A stretch of 64,000 bases of DNA from Azolla caroliniana (GCA_043228905.1 JBHGNT010000008.1:11160001-11224000); one strand, 5' to 3'. Shown: positions 41,333 to 54,140, counted from the first letter of the stretch. Numbers and translations are program-made. Notes: generated by a model not told the origin, from the sequence alone.

Positions 41333-44300
41333 TTACACATCCGTAGGTCCCTTCGGACCCTTACCGTTTTCCTTACGGGTTGCCGTGTCTTCCTTCGCCT
41401 CTACTACGGGTTCCCCGTCGTCTTTTTCTTCCATCCGTACCGTTCCCGGTATAGTGCCGGTGAGCTGCATAAACGGGTTCTTTGGCATCGGTCCTTTATA
41501 GGGCTTTAGTCTAAATCCGTTGACCCACTTGCCTAGCACTTCACCGGCAAGTGTCCCTAACTGATAGGACCCGTTGTATTCCCGTGTCAGCCAATACGGG
41601 CCTGTCCATCTAAACCGGAGTTTACCCGGCATCTTGCCCATCCTCGTTTGGAATACTAGCACCGGCTTTCCGATTTCGAACATCTTCTCATTACCTTTCC
41701 GGTGACGGTCAACGAACGCTTTCCGTCGTCGTTGCTCCAGTTCCATGTGTAGGATGCTGGCTAGCCGTTGCTCCTCCAGTTCGCATAGTGCTACTAGCCG
41801 CATTTCCTCCGACTCCTTTTCATTCAGCTGTTCCCGTAGTTGGATCCGTAAGCTTGGTACCTGAAATTCCACCGGCATGACCGCCTCTAAGCCGAACGCT
41901 AATCGGAACGGCGTTGTCCGGATACTTGTTTTGTATGCCGTTCGGTACGCCCATAGCGCGCTATGGAGCTTTGTATCCCAGTCCGTCCGGTTTTCATTGA
42001 CGATTTTGCGGAGAATGTTCTGCAGCGTTTTGTTGGTGGACTCTGCTAACCCGTTCGCTTGTGGGTAGTACGGTGTGCTCCGTTTATGGACCACGGCATA
42101 GAACGTTGTTAAGATTTCAACTACCTGGCCGAGGAAGTGCCCTCCTTGGTCGCTGATTAATTCAATCGGACATCCATATCGGCACCAAATGTTCTCGTAC
42201 AGGAATTTTGCTGTGGATGACGCGGTATTGTCTCTCAAGGCCTTAGCCTCCACCCATTTAGTGCAATAATCTGTTGCCACGATGACATAACGATTACCCG
42301 TTCTCATTGCCGGTGGCTTGAACGGTCCGACAAAATCCAACCCCCACTTCTGGAATGGCTCTAGTGGAAGTACCGGTTGGTGTGGCATCCGTGCTTGTTC
42401 CGTAGGCTGGCTCATTCGTTGGCATAGGTCACATTCCTTAGCATACTTGACGGCGTCTTTTAACGTCGTGGGCCACCATAAGCCGCTCTGCCATACTTTC
42501 CTTGCCGTCGCTTCCCCGGCATAGTGTCCTCCGGCAACCCCACAGTGTGCTTCCCGTAAGATTACTTGTTTCTCGTCACTACGGACTGCCCGTCTCCATA
42601 TTCCATCTGCTCCTTTGTGGTAGAGAGTGTCCCGTAACAGACAGAAATTACGGCTCTGCACCGCCAGTCGTTTCCTCTCGTCCCGGTTCATTTCCTTCGG
42701 TGGCAAGCCCGTGCTTAGGAACTGGTGCATGTTTGTCAGCCACCTATCTTCTGATGCCACCGTGTCGTCCGCTGCCGTTTCCGGGGTGATACGGAATAAC
42801 TCTGCGTCCGGGAATTCATCCGCTACTCCGTTGCCTGATTCTCCGGACTCTAACCGGCTCAGGTAGTCTGCTACGGCATGCTGGATACCGGGCCGGTGGA
42901 AGATCTCAAATTCGAACTCCTGCAACAGCAAGGTCCAACGGGCCAACTTACCGGTCAGGGACGCCTTGGACACTAAGTACAGGAGCGCCGAGTGATCCAC
43001 ATGAAAGGAAAACTTCCTTCCCAATAGGTAATGACGAAACTTTGTGACATTGTAGATCATGCCCAGGGCCTCCCGTTCCGTCGTCGAATAGTTCTTCTCC
43101 GCTTGGGACAGCTTCCGGCTGGCGTAATATACCGGCCGGTACCATTTAGGCTCCGTAAGTTGCATTAAGGCGCTGCCGATAGCGATGTCGGAAGCGTCAA
43201 CGAACACATGAAATTCCTTGCTCCAATCCGGAGGCTGCATGACGGGTGCTTGCGACAAAAGTACCTTCAGGGCATTGTATGCCTTATCCTCCGTATCCGT
43301 CCATTGGAACGGTGTCCGATGTACCGCGGTGTGTAATGGTGTAGCCAAGTCAGCCAAGTGACGGAGCATCCGGCTGTGCCACCGGATCTGTCCTAAGAAT
43401 CGGCTTAGTGCTTTGGCCGTTTTCGGTGCCGGTGCCCCTAGTATCGCGTTTACTTTGTCCGGGTCGACCGCAATGCCCTCCTTACTTACAATGTGTCCCA
43501 GTAAGATTCCACTTGAAACCCCAAAGATGCATTTTGCTGGGTTTAAGCTTAGCCGGTATAACCTACACTTTTCAAGGCATAACCGTAGGTGCTGCAAATG
43601 GTCTTTTCCCCGGCTATAGACTGCAAAATCATCCAGGAAAACCTGCATGAAGGCAGGAATGTATTCGCCGAAGATCTCCATGATGATTCGCTGGAAAGTT
43701 GCTGGTGCCGTTTTTAGGCCGAACATCATTACTTCGGCCACAAACACCCCCCATTCGGTGACGAACGCTGTCTTCTCCTGGTCGTCAGGGTGCATCCAGA
43801 TTTGATTGTATCCGCTGAACCCGTCTAAAAAACTATAAACTTCATGACCGGCGACGACATCCAGTACTCCATCCGTGAACGGAAGAGGGAATGCATCCGT
43901 AATTGTGGCTGCATTTAGTTTCCTGTAATCTACACACACGCGGATTTTACCGTTCTTCTTTGGGACGACGACGATGAGGCTCAGCCACGTCGCTTTCTTT
44001 ACCGGCCGGATGAAGCCCACTCTTAGGAGTTTGTCGATTTCCTCCTTCACTTTGGCGGCGTAGTTGGGGTTCATTTGGTAACGTCTTTGCGCCACTGGTT
44101 TCGCGTCCTTGCCTAAGTGGATCTAATGCTGATATAATTGAGGGTCCAACCCTCGCATGTCTTCGTATGACCAGGCGAATACGTCGCGAAACTCCGTGAG
44201 CAGTTTGATCATCGCCGCTTTATCTTCCGGCTTCATTTCTTTGGCGATGTGTACCGGCTTTGATTCGTCCTTGCTTCCTAGGTTCACTTCGTCGAGCTGG

Positions 44301-47203
44301 GATGTTTTTACCCGTTGGGAAACGGCCATTTCCCGTTCCAACGCTTCCTGTGCTTGCCGTAATTCCCGAATCGAATCTTTGTCTGGTTCGGCTTCGGTTT
44401 CGTCCCGCTGCGGCAAGTATGGCGCTACGGCTTTAGCCACGTCAATCTCGAAAAGTGGTACGATCTTCGGGTGTTCCTCCAAGTACTGGGCTTCTTCGTC
44501 GTCTGCCAACCCTTCAAGCATGTTCACGCATTCCGCATACAGCGGTGTGCATTCCTTACCGTTGCTCGTCCGTGGTTGTGTCGGTACCCGGACCTTGGCT
44601 TTTCCGCGCCGGAAGGTAATCATATTTTTCCGCCAATTTTGCTTGATGTGTGTTGTTTTCAACCATGGTCTGCCCAGCAACAGTGGGTACGCGCCTTGCG
44701 CCTATAGCTGCAGCACTACAGCCGAGATGTGAAATGTGTGACCTCCTATGGTGACTTCCAATTTCCGTATTAAGCCCGTCGGCCGTACAGAGCTCGTATC
44801 CGCCATCCGTAGCCAGAACGGACATGGCTCCCATTCATGTATTCCCAAGGCATCACACGTGCGGAGGCTTATTACGTTCACCCCGGAACCTCCATCGATT
44901 ACTGTGCCGGGAAGTTCGTGCCCTTTGACAATAGCTGTAATCACCGGACTACTAGTGTCCACCACCGTCGGTCCCTCCTCCGGATTCGAGAAAAGGACTG
45001 GTGCCGGTGGGGCTATACCGTCTATCATGACCGTTTTTAGTCCTTCCGTAAATCGCGACACGAGCTGTAAGAGTCTTCCTAATGGCAACGTGGTCTGACA
45101 TTCTTGCAGTGCTTGCCATGTCTCGTTTTCTGCGTGGCTACCGCCGGCACTCCCTATGGTATTCGCCTTTTGCCGTTCCGCGTCCGCGATGTTCCTTTCA
45201 TTGGCTTCCTTCACCCATTCCGTCGCCTGTTTTCGTATAGCCTCTTGTGTTTCCCACTCTTTGGCCATGCCTTTCGACCGTGTGGTTACTTGCTGTAAAT
45301 CTGCCACTTCCGGAACCACCATATTAACTGTTGGTCGTTTATCGTAGCTCTTTGCCGGGCACTGGTTACTGTAGTGGCCTTCCTGCCTGCAGTAATAGCA
45401 GTACTCTTTACGGGTATTGCTGGATTCAGCATTGCTGGTATCCAGAGTCGGTCCCGTAGTGAGTGGTGCGTTCTGTGCCGGTTGGCTCCTTGGGGTTCCA
45501 TGTTCCGGGTCCCTAGTGTGACCACCTTTCTTGAAATTACGTTTCTTATTATTCTTATTTTTAGTTCGGTAGTCCGGTCGTGGTGGATCGTAAAATCGGC
45601 CGTAGTCCTCCTGGTGCCTTCGGTAACCAGGGGAATGGTCTCTGTCGTATTGCTCGTGTCGTCTGTTGGGCTCCCGATAACGGTCCGATCGCTCATACCG
45701 GTCGTAGTTATCGTGCCGATTCCTGTACCGGCCATCATTCTCTTGTCTGTCTCCGTACCGGACATCCTGTGCCGGTCGGTACCGGTTCATTCTTTGCCAA
45801 CGATCGTCATCTTCGTCTCGGCTGCTTCTTGGCTTGATCCGTCGAACGGGTGGTGCTTGTCGGTTTAGCAGGTTATACTCGCACTGGTCCGTTGTATGAC
45901 TCTTGGATTGACAAATCACACACTGAGTTCGCATGGTGCACTCCACTGCCGAGTGTCCGGCATTCAAGCAGATTGTGCATTGAATTGCCTGCCGGAACCG
46001 GAGATCTTCATCTGTGGGTAATGCCCGTTGCAGTGCTCCCAGTGTAAGCCATGAGCTTGACTTTTCCATTTCTCTGACCCGGTCAATGACCTGGTCAATG
46101 GTGCTTCCTCGAAAGTCGATTACCGTACACACCGTGCGTAACGGTTCCCGGAGTGCGTTTAAAAATATCGTCCGTAATTCCTCCTCCGGGGGTGCACGGG
46201 CAAGCTGGCTATGCATTCGTTGGAAACGGATGACGAATTGGGGAATGCTTTCCCCTGCCTCCTGTCGGATCGTATAGAACAGGCCCACCATTGTCGTCTG
46301 GTCGACCTCCTTGTGGAAAAAATGCAAGAATTTTGCTTTTAATTCTGCAAAGGTTGTGATGGTCGCCGGGTCCTGCGTCCGCCGCCATCGTGTTGCTGGT
46401 CCTTCCAACGTGACCCCGAATTCCGCTATCTTCGAGCGTTCTTCTTCCTCCGGTGTCATTCGCTGGGACGTGTGATTTGCTTCCCATGTCTGCTCGAAGG
46501 CATGAACATGCGCTTCCGCGTCCGGATCATCGCGATACTTTGAGTATTGGAACGGCATGTCGTCGTCCAGTATTAGGCCGTGGTTTAGTGGCGTTTGTTG
46601 ATATCTTTCCGGTTTTCTCTCCGGTTCCACTTCCGGTTGTTTTGCCGGTGCTTTTTCCGGTTCCTCTTCCGGTTCTTTTTCCGGTTCTTTCACCGGCTCG
46701 TCTTCTGGTTCTTTCGCCGGCTCTTTCGTTGGTGTCGGTGGCTTTGCTTCTTCCACTTCCGGTGTTGGTGGGTTGACGGCTTCCGTTTGCGGTTCCGGAT
46801 AGCCCTGGTCGAGCGGTTCCGGTTCTGGAGTCGGCACGGTATTCGACCCGTCGTCCTCCGGGCCGCCGGGGGTATCGTTGCTGCTCTGGTAGTTCGTGTG
46901 CACGCTGTATCCCCCTTCGGAATCCGATTCGTAGGCTGAAAAGGCTTCTGCCTCGTTTTCTCCGCTTGCCAGCGCCTCGAGGAGGCGTTCGGTTTCCCGG
47001 AGACTACTTAGACTACTTTCGTCGTCCTGGTCGCGAGTTTGCCGTAACCGAAGAGATTCCTCCGCGACTCTCCGGATCTCGTTGGAGAACGAACGATCCG
47101 AGCGAATTTCGTGCGCTGCTTGCTGGAAAGTCTCACGCCGTCTTTGCCGTTCGGCGAGGCGTCGAGCTCGGTCTGTAACCAGGTCGTGCGTTGGTCTCGT
47201 CAT
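41333..47203 (-). pseudogene. Gypsy Gag-Pol polyprotein (two in-frame TAG)
   Basis: One frame of 1957 codons from ATG at 47203 (MTRPTHDLVTDRARRL) to 41333, interrupted only by TAG at 44702-44704 and 44123-44125; CAG to TAG fits both. Order: acidic/Pro-rich N-terminus; capsid domain (FVIRFQRMHSQLARAPPEEELRTIFLNAL); zinc knuckles (CTICLNAGHSAVEC, CVICQSKSHTTDQC, CYYCRQEGHYSNQC); protease (VIDGGSGVNVIS); RT (VCVDYRKLNAAT, active site VFLDDFAVYSRG near 43625); RNase H (FVDASDIAIGSAL); integrase zinc finger (HCGVAGGHYAGE, CDLCQRM), core with FVGPF, ATDYCTKWVEA, ISDQGGHF and NGLAESTNKTLQ, and a GPY-type end (RWTGPYWLTREYNG). Lacks a chromodomain, so closer to Tat/Athila-like than to chromoviruses. 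Only two changes separate it from an open frame. Confidence 0.9.
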
Positions 47204-47256
47204 CCATTAAGCCGTCGTTCGCTGCGAGAAAGCAGGAATCGTGGTCGCCAAAACTG

Positions 47257-47675
47257 TGTTATTCTCTGACCGGACAAGGCCTAACACAAGGTGTCACGAA
47301 GACACTTCACCAAAGGGTGATTACGGCATAGGATTAAGATTCAACGATTACACCGACTTACGTAGGTTACACGATTAGAGTGCTTTGGTTAATTACACGC
47401 GTAAGATATAACAGTAAGTACAAAACGGAAATCAACACAGAAGTATAAACACCATATGCTCTATTAATTATCCGCTGCGATTACAATGGGGTCCGGGCCT
47501 TTAAATAGGTTTCCGGTCCGTAGTACAAAACAGTGCATATCGCACCTATTCGGGATCCGTCCGGATCTGGAACGGCATACCGTTTCCAGTCCGTCCGTCC
47601 ATACTATGCTTATTTACAACCATACTTAATTAATTCCTTCACTCCGTATTTTGGACTCCTTGCCGGCCAGTAACA
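47257..47675 (-). repeat. Gypsy 5' LTR and primer-binding site
   Basis: Second LTR, about 99% identical to the first. Left of it (minus strand, about 47237-47253) the PBS reads TGGCGACCACGATTCC, unlike the initiator-Met site of the copia elements. Confidence 0.9.
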
Positions 47676-49094
47676 GATCGCAAATGTCTCATCACATTCG
47701 ATGTCGTGTTTCTGCGCGTAGCCTTTCGCTACTAACCGGGCCTTGTATCGGTTGATCGAGTCGTCAGTGTTGTACTTGACCTTGTACACCCACCTATATC
47801 TGATTGGCTTCACACCTTTCGGTGCGTCAACCAAGTCCTAGGATTCATTCTCCGCCAATGCGCGCATGTCTTCCTCCATTGCGGCACGCCAATTCACGTC
47901 CTTCGCCGCTTCTGCGTAGCTCTCCGGGTCACGCACTTCCGCTACACGCGTCATGTAAGCATAGTGATGTGCCATGTACTCGTTGTAACCGAACCGCACA
48001 ACAGGGTTCTTCTGGCAGGTAGATCGGCGTAATTGTTCATTAGCCGATGTTGAGGCTTTCTTAGTCGACGTAGACTTCATTCTTGAAGACCCGTCATCAC
48101 TGCCCTCAGAGTCGGACTCGCGTCGATCCGACTTGTTCCTATCCATGCCGTAATCTGACACCTTCTTCTTCCCTTTTTCGTTGCGCGTAAGCTGTCTCCT
48201 CGGCTTCCTACGCGGGGAATGCACGGTCGAGTCTCCACTACTCGCCGACACTTCATTGGACTGGTCAAACCGACTCAGTCGCTCATTCGGTCCGCTTAAC
48301 CGAAACGAAATCGGGCTCTCTTCACGGGTCCCGATTTCAAGCTCATCTGGAGGCATTTCGGCCTCGATGACCTCATCGTCAGAACTCGGATTGGAGGTGA
48401 GGTCCGGAATCAGAGGCAAGTACCAAGACGTGGACTCGTCAAACACAACGTCACGGCTCACGCGCGCTTGTTTGGTGCGAGGGTTATAACACTTATAACC
48501 CTTATGCTCGTCCGAATAGCCGACCAAGATACACTTCTTGGCTTTCGCGTCCAACTTTCTCCGTTTCTCCTTCGGCACATGCACATATGCAATGCTACCG
48601 AAAACTCTCAAGTGTCGTAGATTCGGCTTCCTTCCGAAATATAGCTCATGCGTTGACACTTTTTCTCCGATTAGATTCTGAATGTATACCGCGGTTCGTA
48701 CCGCCTCGGCCCAATAGAACTTGGGCAAGCTCTTCTCCTCCAATATTGCCTGTGTTGCTTCTACAATTGACCGGTTCTTCCTCTCGGCCATGCCGTTTTG
48801 CTCCGGCCTGTATCTACAACTGAATTCGCGCCAAATTCCCATCTGTTGCAGATAGTCGTTGAATTGACCGGAAAAGTATTCTTTTCCGCCATCCGACTGC
48901 AAGCACTTGATCTTTCGTCCTGTTTCTATTTCCACGAACCCTTTGAGGTCCTGGAAACAGTCGAAGACTTCACTCTTCTTCTCGATGAGGTAAATCCACG
49001 TCAGCCGCGTATAGTCGTCCATGAAGGAGACAAAATATCGACTCTCGCCAATACTAACGTTCTGTGCTGGCCCCCATACATCGGAATGTATCAA
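47676..49094 (-). pseudogene. Copia-C integrase and start of RT
   Basis: Open from 49094 to 47838: LIHSDVWGPAQN, SFMDDYTRLTWIYLIEK, QSDGGKEYFSGQF, CRYRPEQNGMAERKNR, KFYWAEAVRTAVYIQN, RKPNLRHLRVFGSIAYVH, LVGYSDEHKGYKCYNP and [24 protein letters not shown]. After a TAG near 47836 it reads [21 protein letters not shown] and YAQKHDIECDETFA, then is cut by the gypsy element at 47675. Confidence 0.9.
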
Positions 49095-50687
49095 GTCGAG
49101 CTTGTTCCGGCTCCGGTTACGCTCGTTAGGGAAAGGAAGTTGGTGTTGCTTCCCTAGCTGGCAGGCTTCACAAATTTGTGCCTTCTAGCCACTAAATTTG
49201 GGCAATCCGAACACCACCTATTTCGATTGCAGGTCCTGAAGTCGTTGATAGTTGACGTGGCCTATCTGCTTGTGCCATAAGTCAATATCCGACTGCACCT
49301 TTTGTCCTTTCGCGAACATTGCGGTGCCACCGTCACTAGAGTCGAGGATAAACATCCTCTCATCTTTGGGCCCTTGCGCAATAACTCGGCCTTCTTCATC
49401 GATGAAGCACCCAAGATGCGTGAACTAGACTTGCATCCCCTAGTCGACAATCTGCCCAACCGACACCAGATTCTTCGTGATTGTCGGGATGTGTAACACG
49501 TTCATAAGTTTCCCTTTCTGCCCGACATGGCTCAAGGGAACTTCACCGACATTCGCGATCGGATGTAGAGTGTTGTCTCCGGTTGCGACTACTCTTGGTT
49601 GCATCGGTTTTTCCAGGTACGAGAACCACTCCTTGTGGCACATCATGTGGTTTGACGCGTCAGAGTCGACATACCACACCTCGTCCGACTTTGGGGCAAA
49701 ATTCTTCATCGAGTTTGGTTTGTGTCTCATCACGAAGACTGGCCCTTTTTCGGCTTTTTCGGATCCTTCAGCGTAGTGCGATCGTTGCCGATTTCCTTTG
49801 TCAGTCTGTTCGGAACCTAATCCGGATCCAGTCCTCTCCAAATCAGCGCACTTCTTCCAACACTCGCTCTCCTTGTGACCTTTTTTGCCACAATACCAGC
49901 ATTTCGCGACAGATTTCCCTTGCCGGTTCTCGTCGCCTCGACTACCCCTATTTCCGGAGGGTCCGGAATTGCTGTCGGCATCACTTCGGTGCCTTCTTCC
50001 TTGATCCCATTGGCCGCCTCCATTGCGCACCGAATCGCCTCGTTCGCCATGACCATGGGGCATATCTCCCTCTGTGTACAACATCTTGTTGTCGGCATGC
50101 GTGCTTGTCGACGCACCCGCGTGGTTCTCCTCTATAAGGAGCATCGATTGTATGTTGAAAAGCAACGGTGTATTCTACCATGTACACACAGCAGCTCAGA
50201 ACGCTCCGAACTTCGACGCTAGTCCCCTGAGACAGATTTGCACCATCTCGCCTTCCTCGACGTTCACATTGATAGAGGCTAAGGAGTCGCATATCTATTT
50301 GATCTTCGAGGTGTAATCAGCCACCGACAAGTCGCATTGTCATAAATTGCTCAGCTCCTGTCGGAGTTGAAGCTTCTTAGCTGTGGTGCTTGTTGCGAAG
50401 ATCTTCTTCAGATTTCCCCAAGCATCCTTTGGCGTTTTCGCATCCCGAATATAGCTCAGGAACTGTTCGCGCACACAAGACGCGACGCAGTACAATACTC
50501 TGCTCGCCGACTGTTCCCACTCTGGGAAATCTCTGTGTGTCGATTCGGGTGCTGTGTCATTTGCTCCGTCGACATAGCTCTAGTAACCTTGCCCGAGCAG
50601 GTACTGGTGCATCTTGTAGGACCAAGACGCGTAGTTGTTTCTATCGAGCTTCTCGGTACAAAGCGAGCTAGCCATGCCTCTATTCAT
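49095..50687 (-). pseudogene. Copia-C gag, protease and integrase zinc region
   Basis: Starts MNRGMASSLCTEKLDRNN at 50687. Gag continues with stops (for example TAG after LGQGY near 50581 and after QELSNL near 50340) and frameshifts. The knuckle CWYCGKKGHKESEC is at 49860-49905; protease VWYVDSDASNHMMCHKEW has Asp for Gly in DSGAS. The GAG-pre-integrase region at 49165-49450 is degenerate. Confidence 0.8.
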
Positions 50688-50771
50688 TTTTTTTTTCTTG
50701 TTCTTCTTGGTTAGTTTCCTTTTCAAGCTATGTCGGCTGCAGAGGTTCTCAACCCTCACGCTCTGATACCA

Positions 50772-51174
50772 TGTAAAAGATTATGTGCAGAAATAATAGA
50801 AAACCGAACACCGAAAATACGCAGGTTTAATGGAGAGCTTGAATATGCACAATACGCGCGAGAAACAGAGAGAGAGAACACACAGAAACTCAATTCAAAA
50901 TAATACTCAATATGTACATACACCATGCTCAATGAGCACCTTTTATACAAGCCCTGACAATAGGGCTGACACAAGTACTGTCAGTACTTGACCACTCATA
51001 AATGAGCCTACTACACAAACTCCCAAAATTATTCCCTAACGAGGAATAACGCTCTAACGGCCTCTTCGGTTTACGCACCGATGTGGCCCTGTTATGCGTA
51101 CCGATTTACGCACCCAGTCTACGCACTAGGTTACGCATCGTATTATGCACGAATGTTGAGCTTGTCTCTCAACA
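50772..51174 (-). repeat. Copia-C 5' LTR
   Basis: Matches 35687-36089. The PBS on the minus strand (50748-50771) reads TGGTATCAGAGCGTGAGG. Confidence 0.95.
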
Positions 51175-51179
51175 AAGTC

Positions 51180-52222
51180 TAAAATCTAGTCTCCTTCATT
51201 GGAAAACATTTTGATCAAGCGCATCATAAGTTGTTGAGGTTTTTGGTATGGATTGACAAGTTCCTGTTTTGTGGTGGTGACATGTCGCAATTTACATGTA
51301 ACTGCTAGATAAACCAGCAAGTTTGAACCTCCAACCTCGTTAGAGTGCTCCTTGATCCTTTGCGTCTTTGTTTCGTTAAAATAACTAACTGTTATGTACT
51401 CAATTGCGTTCACGAACCGAAAAGTCGGTCTTCTATTCACGTTGGTTTTAATCTTGTCAATCACAAGTAAGAATAGATATAAAGAAAGAATAAATGTATC
51501 ATGCAAGCTAATGTTGACTATAGATTGTCCTTACTAGGCAATGTTCTCGATGCCATGGCAATGAGATCTCAAAGCTTGAGCCACAAAGTACTCTTGGTCC
51601 ATGCTATGAAACACGACAATTCTCCACAGGGATGTTGTTGTCAACTTTGCGAAATCTTTCACCATTTTTTGTAACTGTTTGAACCGAAATGGTTTATCGT
51701 CATATGATGATCCTACCATGCAAAAGCCATAAGGTATATCGGCAATGAGCAATATGTAGTCTTTCTTTGGCAAATATTACCCACATCCCCACAAAGTACA
51801 TTGTAGTACAAATCTCTAGTTATATCTGTCTTGTGACAATGTTTTTTGAAAGTTTTGTCCTCTTCAACATGGTACGCCTTCATTAAGCGCCGATCCTTTT
51901 CTTTTTTGGCTATTTCAAGGTGTGCAAGGAAGGACATTGGAAAGTCGTGTATATCCTTGACTTCTCCTGGTTTCTTGCCATGACAAGGTTTCTAATAGAA
52001 ACAAACAAAAAATATTGACAGACGTTAATACCGAAACATATATAATAATAGAAAGCCAAATCAACAAAATAAAATACTAACCCAATCCTTAAATGCAATA
52101 AAATATTCCAATAACGCCTTATATGAAGATGTCAACGGATAATCTTCAGTCACTTGTTCTCATGACATAAATCCAAGTTGTTTCATCATAACTTCTTGGA
52201 TCTTCATATATACCTTATGATT
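51180..52222 (-). pseudogene. Second ParB-methyltransferase copy: exons 3 to 5
   Basis: Minus-strand match to copy 1. Exon 3 (52215-52082): MKIQEVMMKQLGF, a TGA where copy 1 has Trp, then SSYKALLEYFIAFKDW. Exon 4 (51991 to about 51534), starting after TTTCTATTAG: KPCHGKKPGEVKD, LAHLEIAKKEKD, a frameshift near 51775, then LLIADIPYGFCMVGSSYDD (motif IV) and LWRIVVFHSM. Exon 5 (51460 to 51180): IKTNVNRRP, VNPYQKPQQLMMRLIKMFSNEGD, a TAG where copy 1 has Trp, then ILDLFSS (motif I, Gly lost), cut by Copia-C. It confirms the exon model of copy 1, including the exon-4 start. Confidence 0.85.
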
Positions 52223-52469
52223 GTAAAATCAATCAAAGGCGTTAGAGCTTTGTGTCACGAGTAGAAAATATACACAAGAGAGTAGAAGATAGTCAAAGGG
52301 ATGAGTTCATTAATTGAAAGACTCTGTAACTAGTGTTCTTCACCTTGATTATAATCTAGGTGAACACACATATTTATACAAGTTCTAAGATTGAATGTCT
52401 CTAGAATATACCTAAGAAATATCTCTAGAATATACCCGAGAAATATCTCTAAAATATACCATCAAACAT

Positions 52470-53312
52470 TTTTTAAGATTGCTTAAAGTGTGTGGCACTT
52501 CATCGGGGGTTGTTTGGGGTGGACTCAAGTTTAGATATTATTTGTATGTCTAAACATAAGTAGTGATATAGTTTTAGGGGAACAAAAAAGTGAGGGCATG
52601 GGTGGGGGTTAGGGGCGTGTAGCTTGTTGAAGATATCAAAAGTATTTAAACCTAATCAAAGTTTTTAGAACATATTAAAGATCATTGGGATAACTTAAGT
52701 TATTAGACACCAATAGAGTATTATTAAAACGGGACCACACGCTTAGATGAAAGGGAGTTGTTTAAACACACGCTTAAACAAACACTTAAAAGAAAGATTA
52801 TTATAAAAAATAATAAAATAAAATAGAAAAATAAAAAAGAGAGATTGAGATTAAAAAATGATTATGGTTAAGAAGGGATTATGATTAAGGGGGAAGGGGT
52901 TGCTAAAACAAAGTACTTAAACGAATGTTTAAACAAATATTTAGATAAGAAAACACTTGGGCAAACACTTAAAGCAAGGTTATGATTAAAAGAGAAGGGA
53001 GGGATTATGGTTAAAGAAGAGGGGTCATGGTTAAGAAGAGAATGATTATGATTAAGAGAGGAGAATACTTAAACAAATGTTTAAACAAAAAGTTAGACCA
53101 AAAAATGATTGAATAAGTACTTAAAAAAAGGGGTTAAACAAGTACGTAATAAAAATGATTATTAAACAACTACTTAATAGAAAATGATTAAATAAATACT
53201 TAAAAACTTAAGAAATAAAATAAAATAGACAAAAAAGTGATTAAACAAGTACTTAATGAAAATTGATTAAATAAGTACTTAAGAACTTAAGACAAAAAAG
53301 TAGATAAGAGCT
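52470..53312 (+). repeat. Left arm of ~840-bp inverted repeat
   Basis: Pairs with 54183-55028. Examples: GATTGCTTAAAGTGTGTGGC against the complement near 55005, and GACAAAAAAGTAGATAAGAGC against the complement near 54190. Inner parts are monotonous (AAACAAGTACTTAA-type words). Confidence 0.85.
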
Positions 53313-53932
53313 CCCCCGATACACTTCACACCTTCTTACACCAATATGACGTGCCTCTACAACAACACATTCTTATTGAATCAACAACCTCCCCTAAAGA
53401 GATCACCATCCTGGACGTCATCTTCTTCAAAGGCCCATACTTTAAAGAATTCGGCATCCTCGACACCGCATGCCACCAAAAACCTCTCAATGCCTATATG
53501 TACCTCCCGTGGAAATCCTCGCACCCCATAGCACACAAAAAGGGCTTCATCACAGGAGAACTAAAATGGTATGCTATCTAGGAGAGCTCGGAAAATGGCT
53601 ACATGGAACTGCGCAAAAAGTTCTACGACTGCTTAAGAGCTAGGGGCTACCCGTCGAAGTTCCTACTCAAGTGTTTTTCGACCGTCCCCTACTCCATACG
53701 AAACCAACTACTCTCTAACCAACCCAACAACAAAAAACCTCCACCCATTGTTTTTAAGTTTCGTTACTCCCCATGTATCAAAAAACTCCAAATCGGAGCG
53801 CTCATGAGAAACAAACTTAAACCCCTTCTAGGACAACCACAATACAGTTCCCTTACACCCCCTCTCACATGTTCGCTAAACGGTAAAAAACTAAGAAACC
53901 ACCTAGTAGACTCATCCTTTCCCCCCACCTAA
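53313..53932 (+). pseudogene. Penelope-like reverse transcriptase, C-terminal fragment
   Basis: One plus-strand frame (visible from SSPDTLHTFLHQYDV near 53310 to the stop at 53930-53932) with a TAG at 53579-53581. Blocks: EITILDVIFFKGPYF, LDTACHQKPLNAYMYLPWKS, HPIAHKKGFITGELKWYAI, LRKKFYDCLRARGYPSKFL, VYSPCIKKLQ-like (FRYSPCIKKLQIGALMR) and KKLRNHLVDSSF. The order QKPLNxYxYLPxxSxHP - FITGEL - RGYP matches the thumb/connector region of Penelope-like RTs. The polymerase core (YxDD) and any GIY-YIG endonuclease are absent, so this is a 5'-truncated, dead copy. Confidence 0.6.
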
Positions 53933-54094
53933 TGTTTTATGTACTCTCACCCCTTTTAACCCCCACCTAAAGTCTTGTGTACACTCTTTTACTTTCCCTT
54001 TGCACACACTTTTGTATGTCCCACATACAACGGACTCTCCTCCGTCTCCCTATAAAAAGAGCAACCTAGTAGGCATAGTTTTCATCATTTGTAC

Positions 54095-54140
54095 ATCGGG
54101 CATTGAAGAGCCTCCATCGAGGCGAAATGCATTTGCCGAT
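54095..54140 (+). ncRNA. Hammerhead-ribozyme-like motif
   Basis: TGAAGA (54104-54109), a perfect 5-bp stem GCCTC/GAGGC with CATC loop, then GAAA (54124-54127), matching CUGANGA - stem II - GAAA of hammerheads. The flanks ATCGGGCA (54095-54102) and TGCCGAT (54134-54140) pair as stem I with one bulged G, leaving a minimal stem III (ATGCAT) and T at the cleavage position. The first core base is T, not C, so activity may be lost. It lies just downstream of the Penelope-like RT on the same strand, where such elements often carry hammerheads with tiny stem III. Confidence 0.5.

Larger units (their letters stand above)
37856..47675 (-). mobile_element. Ty3/gypsy element nested in Copia-C
   Basis: LTRs 37856-38275 and 47257-47675 (about 420 bp), flanked by a perfect GATCG duplication (37851-37855, 47676-47680) that lies in the RT frame of Copia-C. 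The LTRs differ at about five positions, all transitions, so this is the youngest measurable insertion. Order on the minus strand: gag-protease-RT-RNase H-integrase in one frame (47203-41333), then a separate sense ORF (41152-38327). No chromodomain is seen after integrase. Confidence 0.95.
35687..51174 (-). mobile_element. Copia-C, copia element inserted in the second methyltransferase copy
   Basis: LTRs 35687-36089 and 50772-51174, flanked by a perfect AAGTC duplication (35682-35686, 51175-51179). The insertion falls in the exon coding methyltransferase motif I. Minus-strand order is gag, protease, integrase, RT, RNase H and C-terminal extension, interrupted by a gypsy element at 37856-47675. 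Many stops and frameshifts make it non-functional. Confidence 0.95.

Noticed and set aside
37856-47675. Endogenous pararetrovirus
   Set aside because: LTRs, a TSD, a gypsy-type integrase and no movement protein identify an LTR retrotransposon.
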